This document shows positions 24,956 to 34,085 of a stretch of 64,000 bases of DNA, in pieces. The position numbers and the translations under genes were made by a program. The first letter of the stretch is position 1; each line of letters opens with the position of its first letter. Origin of the DNA: Streptomyces parvus (lineage in GTDB: Bacteria > Actinomycetota > Actinomycetes > Streptomycetales > Streptomycetaceae); the NCBI RefSeq assembly GCF_014648875.1, contig NZ_BMRY01000004.1:615253-679252 (forward strand). Direction: 5' to 3'. The notes below the pieces were generated by a model, which saw only the letters and a program-made list of their open reading frames with translations, was not told where the DNA came from and did no database searches.

Positions 24956-26338
24956 ATGGCGCCGATCGGCACGTCCGACGTCAGCCGTGATGCGGTGATA
25001 GTCCTGCCAGGCATCATGGGCAGCGAACTGGTCGACACCGAGTCCGGCCGAGTGGTGTGGGGATTGAGTGACTCCCGTTGGTACGCCCGCGCTTGGACCA
25101 CCGGGACGTCCTTGTCAAGCCTGCGCGTCACCGACGACGAGAGGCAGGGGCGTACCGGCCGCATCGTCGCGCGCCGGCTCCTGCGGTTTCCCGCTTTCGC
25201 TCCCGTGCTGCGCGGATTCGAGCCCTATACAGCGTTGCTCGCCGGGATCCGACGGGTCACGGCCCATGCCGACGCCGTCGCCGAGTTTCCCTACGACTGG
25301 CGGCTGCCCGTTGAGCTCAACGCCAGGCTGCTCTCGGCCAAGGCCGAACAGCATCTGAACGCCTGGCGCTCGCATCCCCGCGGTAGCCGGGACGCCCGGC
25401 TGGTCCTGGTCGCACACTCCATGGGAGGGCTTGTTGCCCGGTACTTCACCCATGTCCTCGGCTGCGGTGACCAGGTGCGCAGCGTGATCACGCTGGGCAC
25501 GCCGTACCACGGCTCCGTCAAGGCCGTCCAGATCCTCAGCGCTGGCCGAGGAGCCCCGCTTCCGCTCCCGCGCCGTCGGCTGCGCGCTCTGGGGGCTGCC
25601 CTTCCAGGCCTGTACGACTTGCTGCCCAGTTATCGATGTGTGGACGAGGGCACCTCGGCACGACGGCTGGTGCCGGGCGACCTCGCCGCCATCGGTGGAG
25701 ACGTTGACTTGGCTGCTGGCGCCCTCGCCACCCGTGAACGGGCTCTTCGGACAGGGGCAGGTCCGGGCACGCACCCCCTCATCGGAGTCGAACAGCGCAC
25801 AGCCCAGTCCCTCACCCTTCGCGAGGGAGTTGCCGAGGGCCACGATTACGTCTGCGAGGACGGCGACGACGGCACACTGACCCGAGTGGACCGACGCGGC
25901 GACGGCACGGTCTATCGTGACTCGGCCCGGCTCGGAACCGCGGAGCCGGTGTATCTGCCGCAGACGCACGGAGCGATGTCCAGGGCCGCCGAGGCGATCG
26001 CTCACGTATGTGCGGTGCTGACGGAGCGCCGACTCGGCCCTCCCCTGGGTCTGGCCTCTATCGGTCTCCAGGCTCCCGATGTGGTTGCTGCCGGACGGCC
26101 CTTCACCCTCGGCGTCGATCTACAGGCCGATCCTGCGGCCGTCTCCCTGCAGGTGACGAACGCGGAAACGCATCAGGTGCGGAGCCGGCCCCGGCTGTTG
26201 CGGCGTGACAGCGGACTCATCGCACAGATCGAGCTGCACGACCCGGGGCTCTACCGGGTGGAGGTCAAAACCGGTGGATTCTCACCGATCACGCAGCTCG
26301 TCCTGGCCGCGCGAGCGGAGGACCTGGCACAGGTATGA
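24956..26338 (+). CDS. LCAT-type lipase/acyltransferase with C-terminal Ig-like domain
   Basis: A 460-residue protein of the lecithin:cholesterol acyltransferase-like branch of alpha/beta hydrolases. The hallmark N-terminal VIVLPGIMGSELVD, the signature FPYDWRLPVELNARLL and the elbow LVLVAHSMGGLVARYF (Ser155) are all present; RRGDGTVYRDSA and YLPQTHGAMSR supply Asp and His candidates. Residues about 355-455 form a beta-rich, Ig-like extension. There is no signal peptide, so it is made in the cytoplasm, unlike most LCAT enzymes. ATG 24956 follows GGGGGAGG. The stop overlaps the next start as ATGA, coupling it to the caspase-STAND gene. A membrane-damaging effector role is inferred. Confidence 0.83.
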   Translation: MAPIGTSDVSRDAVIVLPGIMGSELVDTESGRVVWGLSDSRWYARAWTTGTSLSSLRVTDDERQGRTGRIVARRLLRFPAFAPVLRGFEPYTALLAGIRRVTAHADAVAEFPYDWRLPVELNARLLSAKAEQHLNAWRSHPRGSRDARLVLVAHSMGGLVARYFTHVLGCGDQVRSVITLGTPYHGSVKAVQILSAGRGAPLPLPRRRLRALGAALPGLYDLLPSYRCVDEGTSARRLVPGDLAAIGGDVDLAAGALATRERALRTGAGPGTHPLIGVEQRTAQSLTLREGVAEGHDYVCEDGDDGTLTRVDRRGDGTVYRDSARLGTAEPVYLPQTHGAMSRAAEAIAHVCAVLTERRLGPPLGLASIGLQAPDVVAAGRPFTLGVDLQADPAAVSLQVTNAETHQVRSRPRLLRRDSGLIAQIELHDPGLYRVEVKTGGFSPITQLVLAARAEDLAQV

Positions 26339-28365
26339 CCGAGGGCATTGCTGTGTACGGCGATGACGGCCCCCCCTACGCGGACGCCGACGCCAACGAC
26401 CGGGACAACGGCGAGGAGTATCTGACCAGCCAGGTCACCGACATCCCCTGCCGTACGGAGTTTCCGGTGGTCTGCCTGCCGATCGGCCACTACCGGCATC
26501 ACGAGCCACTCTCCGCGGACGAGGCCGCGGACCAGGTCGCCGGTCTGTTCGCCGAGTTGGGAGGTCGGGCCGAACCCTGGACGCTGCCGGGTGCAGCCCG
26601 CGACCGAACCGCAGCCGAGGAACGGCTGGAGGACTGGGCGGGCCCACCCGAGCCGAGGAGTTCGGTTCTCTTCTGGGCCGGGCACGGCGAAGCATCGCCC
26701 GAGGGTGCCTGGCTCGCCGTGCACGAGACTCCGGGATCGATGCGGACGCGTGGCCTGACGCCCGAGAACTTCGCGGCTTTCATCGACGCCGAGTGGTCCC
26801 GCCGGATCTCCGACCCCCACGCATGGGCGGTCGTGGTCATCGAGGCGTGCGGAGCGGAGCGTTTCGCCGACCTGGTCGCGGTTCGTCTGCTCAGCGGAGA
26901 CAAGCCCAGGCGCCTGGCCGTCATCGGCGTGGGCGGATACGGCGCCGGCCATCTGGGCGAGTTCGCCCACGCGCTCTCCGGCGCGCTCGCCTCGTACACC
27001 GACAACGACGAGACGATCCGGTTGCCCGACCTGATGCTGCGACTGCACGACAGGATGCAGGTCGGCAGCATCCACGCTGACGCCTTCGACCTCCACTTGG
27101 CGCCCCCACTGCCGCGGGCACGCCTGCTGCCGACGGGCGTCACCTCCCCTCTCGACGTCTACGCCGAGCTCCGAACTTTCCTGGCTCAGCTGACCGCCGA
27201 CGAACGCAGCCACTTCATCCCCAAGGCTCAGGGCGCCGAGCAGGGGGAGCTGGCCTGGTACTTCGTCGGCCGTGACCGCGAGCGCGCCGACATTTCCCAA
27301 TGGCTGCGCGACAAACTGCGAGGCCTGTTGATCGTCACCGGAAGCCCCGGCGCCGGAAAGTCCGCACTGCTGGGCAACATGGTCGTCCAAGCCAACCCCC
27401 GGCTGCGGGACCTACTCGTCAGGGGCGGCCACCTTCGCGACCTCCCCAAGGCCGAGCGTCCACCTGACCACGTCTTCGATGCAGTCGTTCACCTCACCGG
27501 TATCACCATGGCGGAACTCGTTCGTCGGCTGGCCCATTCGGCCATGCTGGACGACCTGCCCGACACCGGTTCCACAGCGCAGGACATCGAATGGCTCCTG
27601 AACGAACTAGGTCAGAGCGACGTTCCGTTCACGATTCTTGTCGACGCCCTCGATGAAGCCCAGGAGCCCCTGGACATCGCCAGATCGCTTCTGCGCCGCC
27701 TGGCCGTGCTTCCCCGTGTGCGGGTTGTGGTGGGCACCCGGGCTTCGACTCGTGAGGGGCCCGACCGGCCTGAGAACGGTGATCGCGACCTGCTCGACGC
27801 CCTGGGAGCCAGGGAGACCGTCCGCGTCATGCGTGAGCCCGACGCACTGGGACGCTACGTCCGCCTGCGACTCAACCACGCCCGCGAAGCAGGCGTACTT
27901 CCGGCTGCAGACCCGGCGAGCATCGACGAGGTCGCCCGCCAGATCACGGCATACGATCGCCACTTCCTCTACGCGAGGCTGGCCGTCCACGAAATTCTCG
28001 CCGCCCCCCACCTTCTGACACCGGACGGCAACCACGCCCTGGTCTCGTTACTCCGCCGCGACCACCGTTCGTTGTTCGCCGCAGCCGTGGAACGCCTTGC
28101 CGGCCGGTCCGTCGCGGCCGTGCCGCTGCTCGAAGCGCTGGCCCTCGCCCAGGGGCGTGGACTTCCCCGCGCGGACCGGATCTGGGCTGTTGCCGCGACG
28201 GCCTTGGGCGACGGCGTACCCGTCACCGACCTCGACATCGACCGGTTGCTCGAGGCCGCCGCCCCATACGTGATGCTCGACTTCGAGCACGGGCAGAGCG
28301 TCTACCGGCTGTCCCACCGCACTTTCCAGGAGCACTTCCTCGATCAGCCGTGGCAGGCGACGTGA
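26335..28365 (+). CDS. Caspase-like protease fused to a STAND/NACHT-type ATPase
   Basis: A 676-residue protein. Residues about 40-260 form a caspase-like domain with the catalytic His117 in VLFWAGHGEASPEGAW and Cys172 in VVVIEACGAERF. Residues about 300-590 form a P-loop ATPase: Walker A GSPGAGKS (336-343), Walker B FTILVDALDEAQE (Asp437-Glu441) and an Arg after VVVGTRAS. A winged-helix-like end (YRLSHRTFQEHFL) follows. STAND proteins usually carry their sensor repeats in the same chain; here the WD40 part is the next gene. Coupled to the lipase by ATGA and to the WD40 gene by GTGA. Third positions are less G/C-biased than in the flanking genes, which suggests transfer. An NTP-dependent defence or cell-suicide switch is inferred. 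Confidence 0.85.
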   Translation: MTEGIAVYGDDGPPYADADANDRDNGEEYLTSQVTDIPCRTEFPVVCLPIGHYRHHEPLSADEAADQVAGLFAELGGRAEPWTLPGAARDRTAAEERLEDWAGPPEPRSSVLFWAGHGEASPEGAWLAVHETPGSMRTRGLTPENFAAFIDAEWSRRISDPHAWAVVVIEACGAERFADLVAVRLLSGDKPRRLAVIGVGGYGAGHLGEFAHALSGALASYTDNDETIRLPDLMLRLHDRMQVGSIHADAFDLHLAPPLPRARLLPTGVTSPLDVYAELRTFLAQLTADERSHFIPKAQGAEQGELAWYFVGRDRERADISQWLRDKLRGLLIVTGSPGAGKSALLGNMVVQANPRLRDLLVRGGHLRDLPKAERPPDHVFDAVVHLTGITMAELVRRLAHSAMLDDLPDTGSTAQDIEWLLNELGQSDVPFTILVDALDEAQEPLDIARSLLRRLAVLPRVRVVVGTRASTREGPDRPENGDRDLLDALGARETVRVMREPDALGRYVRLRLNHAREAGVLPAADPASIDEVARQITAYDRHFLYARLAVHEILAAPHLLTPDGNHALVSLLRRDHRSLFAAAVERLAGRSVAAVPLLEALALAQGRGLPRADRIWAVAATALGDGVPVTDLDIDRLLEAAAPYVMLDFEHGQSVYRLSHRTFQEHFLDQPWQAT

Positions 28366-30875
28366 CATCGTCCCTCCGGCCGCTCGCGGAGCGGCACCGC
28401 AGAATCGCCCAAGGGCTCATGACGGCCGCAGCCGCGGCGCTGCCCGCCGGCCCCAACCCCTACATCGAGCATCATCTCGCCGGACATGTCGCGGAAGCCG
28501 ATGCCTGGGAGGATCTCGCGAGCGCCCCCGAGGTGCTCGACCACCTGGCGCCACGAGCCGTTGCCGCGGAGGCGCTACGCGTCGGCTACGGGAGAGTGGG
28601 CCTCCCGGATGCCATCACCGCCACACTCGTCTCCGGCGACCTGCTCGCATCCGTGGATCCCGGGGACAGGGCCACTGTGCGGGCCATCACCACCGCCCGC
28701 TTCAGCGGTTCGCTTCCCGTCCACGAGTTCCAGCAGCATGGCGACGGTGCCGCATGGACAGTGCGATGGGCCAGGCTGCGCCGTGCACTCCTCCCGGCGA
28801 TCCTCACCCAGGGCTCCAGCCCGGTCGGAGCCCTGCGAGCACTGTCCATGCCGGACGGACGGGGGCTGCTTGCTGTCGGGACCCGTGACGGAAGGGTTCG
28901 GCTGTGGGATCCGCAGCTGGTGATGGAAGGTGGCCAACCGCTCTTCGGGACACTCTCGTTCAGCGATCCCATCCATATGCTGGATGCCCTCACGACGCCT
29001 GACGGGGACGTCCTGCTGGCGGTCGGTGCAGGCAAAGAAGTGCACCTTTGGGACCCCGTCGCCAGGTCTGCGGTCGGTGCAACAACGCTTCTCGACCCCC
29101 AGACCCATGCTGTGAAGATGGTGGGCCTTCCCGGAGGCCGCGCCCTTCTCGCGGCCTCCTTCAACAGGCATGTCCGCCTGTGGGATCCCTTCACCGGCCA
29201 ATCCGCGGGGCCACTGCTCACCGGTCCAAAGCCCACCACGGTGGCGCGCGCGTCGGTAGAAGGTGCCGAGCGGCTCGACGGGGCACTGGAGGTGGTCACC
29301 CTGCCCGACGGGCGGGTGCTTCTCGCGGCGGGTGGCTCCAATTACATGGTGGACGGGTTCGGCGCCAGTGAGCCGGGCTACGAACAGGGCCGACTCTGGG
29401 TGTGGGACATCACCACCGGTGAGCCGGTGTGGGACATCGCGACCGGATACGGGGGCAGCGTCAGAACGCTGGTCACCGTGCCGCTCAGTGGTGGGCGTCC
29501 GGCCTTGGCCACTGTCGGCGGAGGCGGTGTGGTTCGGCTATTCGATGCCCAGGACGGCATGCAGGTCGGCGAGTGGCTCCACGGTAACGGTGCCGACGTC
29601 GTGGACGCCTGGACGGTACCCGTGAAGCGCGGACGCAGCGCGCTGGTCACGGTCGGCAGCGATCACTCGTTGCGGGCGTGGGACCACATCACCGGCACTC
29701 CAATCGGAGCACCGATGGCCGCCCGTACCAGCGGGGTGAGTGCGCTCACCGGCATCCGGCTGGCGGACGGGCGAGCTTTCGTGGCGGGCGGAAGCGAGGA
29801 CGGTACCGTCCAGATCTGGGACACGGAATCCACCGCCAACAGCGATGACCCTCTCGCCGGCCCTGTGGACCATCTGGCCGCGATCCCTCTGCTCCAGGGC
29901 TCGATTCGCCAGGGCAGGCCCCTGCTTGTCTCGGTGGGCAGCGACGAGACCCTCCGACTGTGGGAATCCTCCAGTGGCCTGCCCATGGCCCGGCCCGTGA
30001 AGGGCTGCTCGGGCCGACCGTTGTCCGTTCCCATGAAGAGCGGGAAGACCCTCGTCGCGTTGGGGGGTGGGGAACATCCCGTTCGACTCTGGGATCCGGA
30101 GTCCTACCGCTTCGTAAGCAAGATCCGGAACTGGGACTTGCTCCATCTGCTGCGTATCGCCGAGCACCCCCGCGCCGTGGCGTTGGTGCCGCTGCCCGGC
30201 GGACGCACAGTGCTCGTCATGCAGGGTTCCTCCGCACTCTCGCTGTGGGATCCGGCGGCCGCCGGATACGTGTCCCGGGGGATGAGACGGCTGGAGGTCG
30301 GTCTCGGACGCCGACCTCTGGGCGTCGGCTCCCTCACCCACCCGGCCGGCCGGGCGTTGCTGTACACCGGTTCCCGGAGCGGCGTCGTGTTCCGGGATCC
30401 GGAGACCGGCGCCGGAGTCGCCAAATGGACCCGCGAGCTCGGTCGGCGCACCACGCTCACCACGGTGTCCTGGAGTGGCGGCCGTTCCCTGCTGGCCGTC
30501 ATGACAGATCATGCCACCCACCTGGTGGACCCGTTCACCGAGCCGAATCGCAGACTGCACACGGTACTGCCGGTGGGCGTCCTACCCCAGGGCTCGGGGC
30601 CCGACCGTCCGGTTTCCCCCAGCCTGGGCCCGACGCCCATCGTTGCCTGGGTCACCCGCGAAGGCCGAGAGGTGGTGGCAACCGGAGGGCCCGAAGGCAG
30701 CCTGCGCCTCTGGGCCTCGGACACAGGAACGCTCATCCACGTCCTCCCCGTCGGTACCCCGATCAACGCACTCCTGGCCATGGGCAGCGTGCTCATCATC
30801 GGTTCGAGGGATGGGCTGTTGGCGCTGGAGAGCGGGCCGGGCGCGACAGCGGGGTCATCGCCCTCGACCATCTGA
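28362..30875 (+). CDS. WD40-repeat protein, probable sensor half of the split STAND system
   Basis: An 837-residue protein. Residues about 1-150 are helical (RHRRIAQGLMTAAAAALP, YIEHHLAGHVAEADAWEDL), of the kind that normally joins the winged helix of STAND ATPases to their repeats. Then about 14 WD-type repeats follow, ending in RVRLWDP, EVHLWDP, HVRLWDP, RLWVWDI, VVRLFDA, SLRAWDH, TVQIWDT, TLRLWES, PVRLWDP, ALSLWDP, GVVFRDP, ATHLVDP and SLRLWAS, enough for two seven-bladed propellers. The GTG at 28362 overlaps the upstream stop as GTGA; another GTG at 28350 is possible. No enzyme domain is seen. It probably senses the trigger and binds the ATPase. Confidence 0.85.
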   Translation: MTSSLRPLAERHRRIAQGLMTAAAAALPAGPNPYIEHHLAGHVAEADAWEDLASAPEVLDHLAPRAVAAEALRVGYGRVGLPDAITATLVSGDLLASVDPGDRATVRAITTARFSGSLPVHEFQQHGDGAAWTVRWARLRRALLPAILTQGSSPVGALRALSMPDGRGLLAVGTRDGRVRLWDPQLVMEGGQPLFGTLSFSDPIHMLDALTTPDGDVLLAVGAGKEVHLWDPVARSAVGATTLLDPQTHAVKMVGLPGGRALLAASFNRHVRLWDPFTGQSAGPLLTGPKPTTVARASVEGAERLDGALEVVTLPDGRVLLAAGGSNYMVDGFGASEPGYEQGRLWVWDITTGEPVWDIATGYGGSVRTLVTVPLSGGRPALATVGGGGVVRLFDAQDGMQVGEWLHGNGADVVDAWTVPVKRGRSALVTVGSDHSLRAWDHITGTPIGAPMAARTSGVSALTGIRLADGRAFVAGGSEDGTVQIWDTESTANSDDPLAGPVDHLAAIPLLQGSIRQGRPLLVSVGSDETLRLWESSSGLPMARPVKGCSGRPLSVPMKSGKTLVALGGGEHPVRLWDPESYRFVSKIRNWDLLHLLRIAEHPRAVALVPLPGGRTVLVMQGSSALSLWDPAAAGYVSRGMRRLEVGLGRRPLGVGSLTHPAGRALLYTGSRSGVVFRDPETGAGVAKWTRELGRRTTLTTVSWSGGRSLLAVMTDHATHLVDPFTEPNRRLHTVLPVGVLPQGSGPDRPVSPSLGPTPIVAWVTREGREVVATGGPEGSLRLWASDTGTLIHVLPVGTPINALLAMGSVLIIGSRDGLLALESGPGATAGSSPSTI

Positions 30876-30915
30876 AGCCCCGATCGAGCATTTGCGCGAG
30901 TTCGTCGTGACGCGG

Positions 30916-30955
30916 GCGCTCCAGGGCCCTGGAGCGCTTGGACCCGCCGGGGTCC
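30916..30955 (+). terminator. Hairpins after the island operon
   Basis: A perfect 11+11 palindrome without spacer (30916-30937) is followed by a 6-bp stem GGACCC/GGGTCC with a 4-base loop (30940-30945, 30950-30955). Both lie within 80 bases of the WD40 gene stop. The second resembles the middle hairpin at 20569-20593. Confidence 0.65.
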
Positions 30956-31029
30956 ATGGGTGATCCTGGGGCGGCGGCGACGCCGCCGCGGCGATGAGCA
31001 CGGGGGTGCGGCACCACGATGGTTCGGAC

Positions 31030-32148
31030 AGCCGACGTCGCCCGTCGCATCGGCCCGTTTCACGAGGGCCTCGGCGTACTCCGGACGGGCAGTCCCAGTA
31101 CTGCGGACTGCCCGTCCGGAGCAGTCCGAGACCCCGGCGCATCTCGTCGGCCGCCCGGCGCCCGTCCTCGGCGCCCGTCCCGGCGCGCCGGGCCAGTGCC
31201 GCCCCGAGAGCGACGCGTGTGGTGGCCTCGAAGTCCCCGGTGGGCGGGGGCAGGGCGAGGCACTCGTGGAAGCAGTCGACGGCCTCGTCGATGCCGTCGG
31301 CGCTGCCCGGGATCAGCAGTCAGTGGCCGAGTGCCCGCAGGACCCGGGCCCGGTCGGCGGAGCGGGACGGAACCTCCGCGGCGAGAGCCCGGAGCAGCGC
31401 GAGGGGGGCGTCGATCTCGGCGGGATCGCCCGGTGTGCCGAGTACGCCGAGGCCTCCCGGATCCCAGGCGTTCCCGGCACGGTTCCCCAGCATCCCGGCG
31501 AGGTGGGTCGCGAGCAGCACCCGGCGGGGGACGTCGTCGGCGGACCCGGACTCCGCCCCGCGGCGGGCGTGGGCGACTGCCTCGTCCTGGTCGCTCATGG
31601 AGCTTACCGCCGTGTACCGCGCGTCCAGCGCCCGGGAGAGCGCGAAATGGGCCCGGGCGCGCAGTGGATGCCCGGCCGGAGCGCCGTCGAGGGCCTCACG
31701 GGCCGTGGCGCACGCGTCGTCGAGGAGGTCTATGCGGCCGGTGCGCTCGGCGAACCCGGCCAGCAACAGCCCGAGGTTGGTGAGACAGGCGGAGCGCGCG
31801 AAGGCGTTGGGGGGTCTCCGCGGCCCGGCGGCAGGCGGCCATGCCCTCCTCGTGGAGCCAGTCTCGCCCACCGTTGGCGACGGCCTCCGCGAAGAGGGCG
31901 ACCCCCAGATCGGAGAGGAGGGCGGCGTGGTCGGCCACGAGGGTGTCCGGCTCGCGAAGGGCCGTCCGCAGCAGCGCGATGCCCTCGGAGCGCAGCGCGG
32001 GTTCGTCCAGGCGTTTCGCGGCGAGGCAGAGCGCCGAACCGAGGGTGGCGCGGTGCTGGGTGCGGTGCGGGCTGTTCCCCGTCGCGAGGTCCACCGCCTT
32101 GCGCAGGGCGGCGACCGCCTCCCGCATCTCCTCCTCGTTCCCGGTCAC
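31030..32148 (-). pseudogene. Broken tetratricopeptide-repeat gene
   Basis: Conceptual translation gives a TPR protein of the streptomycete type (AALRKAVDLATGNSPHRTQH, then ALLRTALREPDTLVADHAAL and NLGLLLAGFAERTGRIDLLD). It is broken three times: a one-base frameshift at a run of six C (31809-31814), an in-frame TGA at 31320-31322 in the context ALGH-stop-LLIPGSADGIDEAVDCF, and a 22-base insertion at 31083-31104 that shifts the frame again before EYAEALVKRADATGD. The 3' end then runs into unrelated sequence next to the island operon, so the end coordinate is approximate. The start (GTG 32148) has no clear ribosome site and may also be truncated. A sequencing error could explain the first lesion only. 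Confidence 0.75.
31079..31121. repeat. 17-bp perfect inverted repeat inside the TPR pseudogene
   Basis: Arms 31079-31095 and 31105-31121 are exact reverse complements around a 9-base centre that is itself nearly palindromic (CAGTACTG). Removing bases 31083-31104 restores the TPR reading frame, which suggests that the palindrome arose by a templated insertion. Confidence 0.8.
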
Positions 32149-32242
32149 CCGGGGCGCACCACCGCTGTCCCTGCGAGCCCTCGCACACGGGTGGTCCGCC
32201 GTGCGAACGCCGGTCGGTTCACCCTACTGATGGACGAACGCC

Positions 32243-32276
32243 ACCGCCCCCGGCGCTGTGCGGTGCCGGGGGCGGT
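32243..32276 (-). terminator. Terminator after malate synthase
   Basis: A perfect 12-bp stem ACCGCCCCCGGC / GCCGGGGGCGGT (32243-32254, 32265-32276) with a 10-base loop, 51 bases beyond the malate synthase stop. The rest of 32149-32327 holds nothing recognisable. Confidence 0.75.
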
Positions 32277-32327
32277 TCGCGTCCCTCGCGACGGGACGGC
32301 GCAGCTGCTCGCAGGTGACGTGTCAGG

Positions 32328-33947
32328 TCAGCGCAGCTGCTCGTACGCGGGCAGGGTCAGGAAGTCCGCGTAGTCCTGGTCCAGGGAGACCTGGAGCAGG
32401 AGGTCGTGGGCCTGCTGCCACTTGCCGGCGGTGAAGGTCTCCTCGCCGATCTCCTCGCGGATCGCGGCCAGTTCCTCGGCGGCGACCTTGCGGGCCAGGT
32501 CCGCGGTGGCGTGCTCGCCGTTCTCGAAGACCACGTCCGCGTTGATCCACTGCCAGATCTGGGAGCGGGAGATCTCGGCGGTGGCCGCGTCCTCCATCAG
32601 GTTGAAGATGGCGACCGCGCCCAGGCCGCGCAGCCAGGCCTCGATGTAGCGGATGCCGACCGCGACGGCGTTGCGCAGGCCGTCGTACGTGGGGCTCGCG
32701 TCGAGCGAGTCGATGGCGATCAGGTCACCCGGGGCCACCGAGACGTCCTCGCGCAGCCGGTCCTTCTGGTTCGGCTTCTCGCCGAGGACCGCGTCGAAGG
32801 AGGCCAGGGCGATCGGGACCAGGTCGGGGTGGGCGACCCAGGAGCCGTCGAAGCCGTCGTTCGCCTCGCGGTCCTTGTCCGCCTTGACCTTCTCGAAGGC
32901 CACCTTGTTGACCTCGGCGTCGCGGCGCGAGGGGATGAAGGCCGCCATGCCACCGATCGCGTGCGCGCCGCGCTTGTGGCAGGTGCGGACCAGGAGTTCG
33001 GTGTACGCCCGCATGAACGGGGCGGTCATCGTCACCGCGTTGCGGTCCGGCAGGACGAACTTGGCGCCGCCGTCACGGAAGTTCTTGACGATGGAGAAGA
33101 GGTAGTCCCAGCGGCCCGCGTTCAGCCCGGCGGCGTGGTCGCGCAGCTCGTAGAGGATCTCCTCCATCTCGTACGCGGCGGTGATCGTCTCGATCAGGAC
33201 GGTCGCGCGGACCGTGCCCTGCGGGATGCCGACGTAGTCCTGGGCGAAGACGAAGATGTCGTTCCAGAGGCGGGCCTCCAGGTGCGACTCCGTCTTCGGC
33301 AGGTAGAAGTACGGGCCCTTGCCGAGGTCGATCAGGCGCTGCGCGTTGTGGAAGAAGTAGAGGCCGAAGTCGACCAGTGCGCCGGGCACGGAAACGCCGT
33401 CCAGCTGGAGGTGGCGCTCCTCCAGGTGCCAGCCGCGCGGGCGCATGACCACCGTGGCGAGCTCGTCGGCGGACTTCAGCGCGTACGACTTGCCGGACTT
33501 CGGGTCGGTGAAGTCGATGCGGCGCTCGTAGGCGTCGGTGAGGTTGAGCTGGCCGAGGACGACGTTCTCCCACGTGGGGGCGGACGCGTCCTCGAAGTCG
33601 GCGAGCCAGACCTTCGCGCCCGAGTTCAGGGCGTTGATGGTCATCTTGCGGTCGGTCGGACCGGTGATCTCCACCCGGCGGTCGTTCAAAGCCGCCGGGG
33701 CGGGCGCGACCTTCCAGGAGTCGTCCGCGCGGACCGCCGCCGTCTCGGGCAGGAAGTCCAGCGTGGAGGTGCGGGCGATCTCGGCGCGGCGCTCACCGCG
33801 CCGGGCGAGCAGCTCATTGCGGCGCGGGGTGAACTGCCGGTGCAGCTCGGCCACGAACGCGAGGGCCGCGTCGGTCAGGACCTCTTCCTGCCGGGGCAGG
33901 GGCTCGGCATCGACGATGGCCAGCGTGGACGGCGCTGGTGCGGACAT
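32328..33947 (-). CDS. aceB: Malate synthase A
   Basis: A 539-residue malate synthase, which condenses glyoxylate with acetyl-CoA to malate. Signatures include INALNSGAKVWLADFEDASA, the glyoxylate/Mg region FYLPKTESHLEARLWND and TVRATVLIETITAAYEMEEI, and the C-terminal GRVAIFNLMEDAATAEISRSQ-like segment AIFNLMEDAATAEISRSQIW with the catalytic Asp. The length fits isoform A. No isocitrate lyase gene is next to it; in this window it would consume glyoxylate from ureidoglycolate. Two palindromes shared with the purine genes lie in its promoter at 34086-34117. Confidence 0.95.
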   Translation of the reverse strand: MSAPAPSTLAIVDAEPLPRQEEVLTDAALAFVAELHRQFTPRRNELLARRGERRAEIARTSTLDFLPETAAVRADDSWKVAPAPAALNDRRVEITGPTDRKMTINALNSGAKVWLADFEDASAPTWENVVLGQLNLTDAYERRIDFTDPKSGKSYALKSADELATVVMRPRGWHLEERHLQLDGVSVPGALVDFGLYFFHNAQRLIDLGKGPYFYLPKTESHLEARLWNDIFVFAQDYVGIPQGTVRATVLIETITAAYEMEEILYELRDHAAGLNAGRWDYLFSIVKNFRDGGAKFVLPDRNAVTMTAPFMRAYTELLVRTCHKRGAHAIGGMAAFIPSRRDAEVNKVAFEKVKADKDREANDGFDGSWVAHPDLVPIALASFDAVLGEKPNQKDRLREDVSVAPGDLIAIDSLDASPTYDGLRNAVAVGIRYIEAWLRGLGAVAIFNLMEDAATAEISRSQIWQWINADVVFENGEHATADLARKVAAEELAAIREEIGEETFTAGKWQQAHDLLLQVSLDQDYADFLTLPAYEQLR

Positions 33948-34085
33948 GAGCTGTCACTCCTTCAGCGGGCGGCGGCGTCTCGACGGCCGCCGGGTCGCCT
34001 GAGACGGCACGGCGTGCCATGGCTCCGAGATACGGCCGTGGGTGCCGTCTGAGGTTCAGAGGGCTTCTGACCAGTGGATAGTAGT

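Noticed and set aside
28350..28365. Programmed -1 frameshift joining the caspase-STAND and WD40 genes
   Set aside because: No slippery heptamer was seen at the overlap, and GTG 28362 in a GTGA overlap offers an ordinary restart. Kept only as an alternative in the findings.
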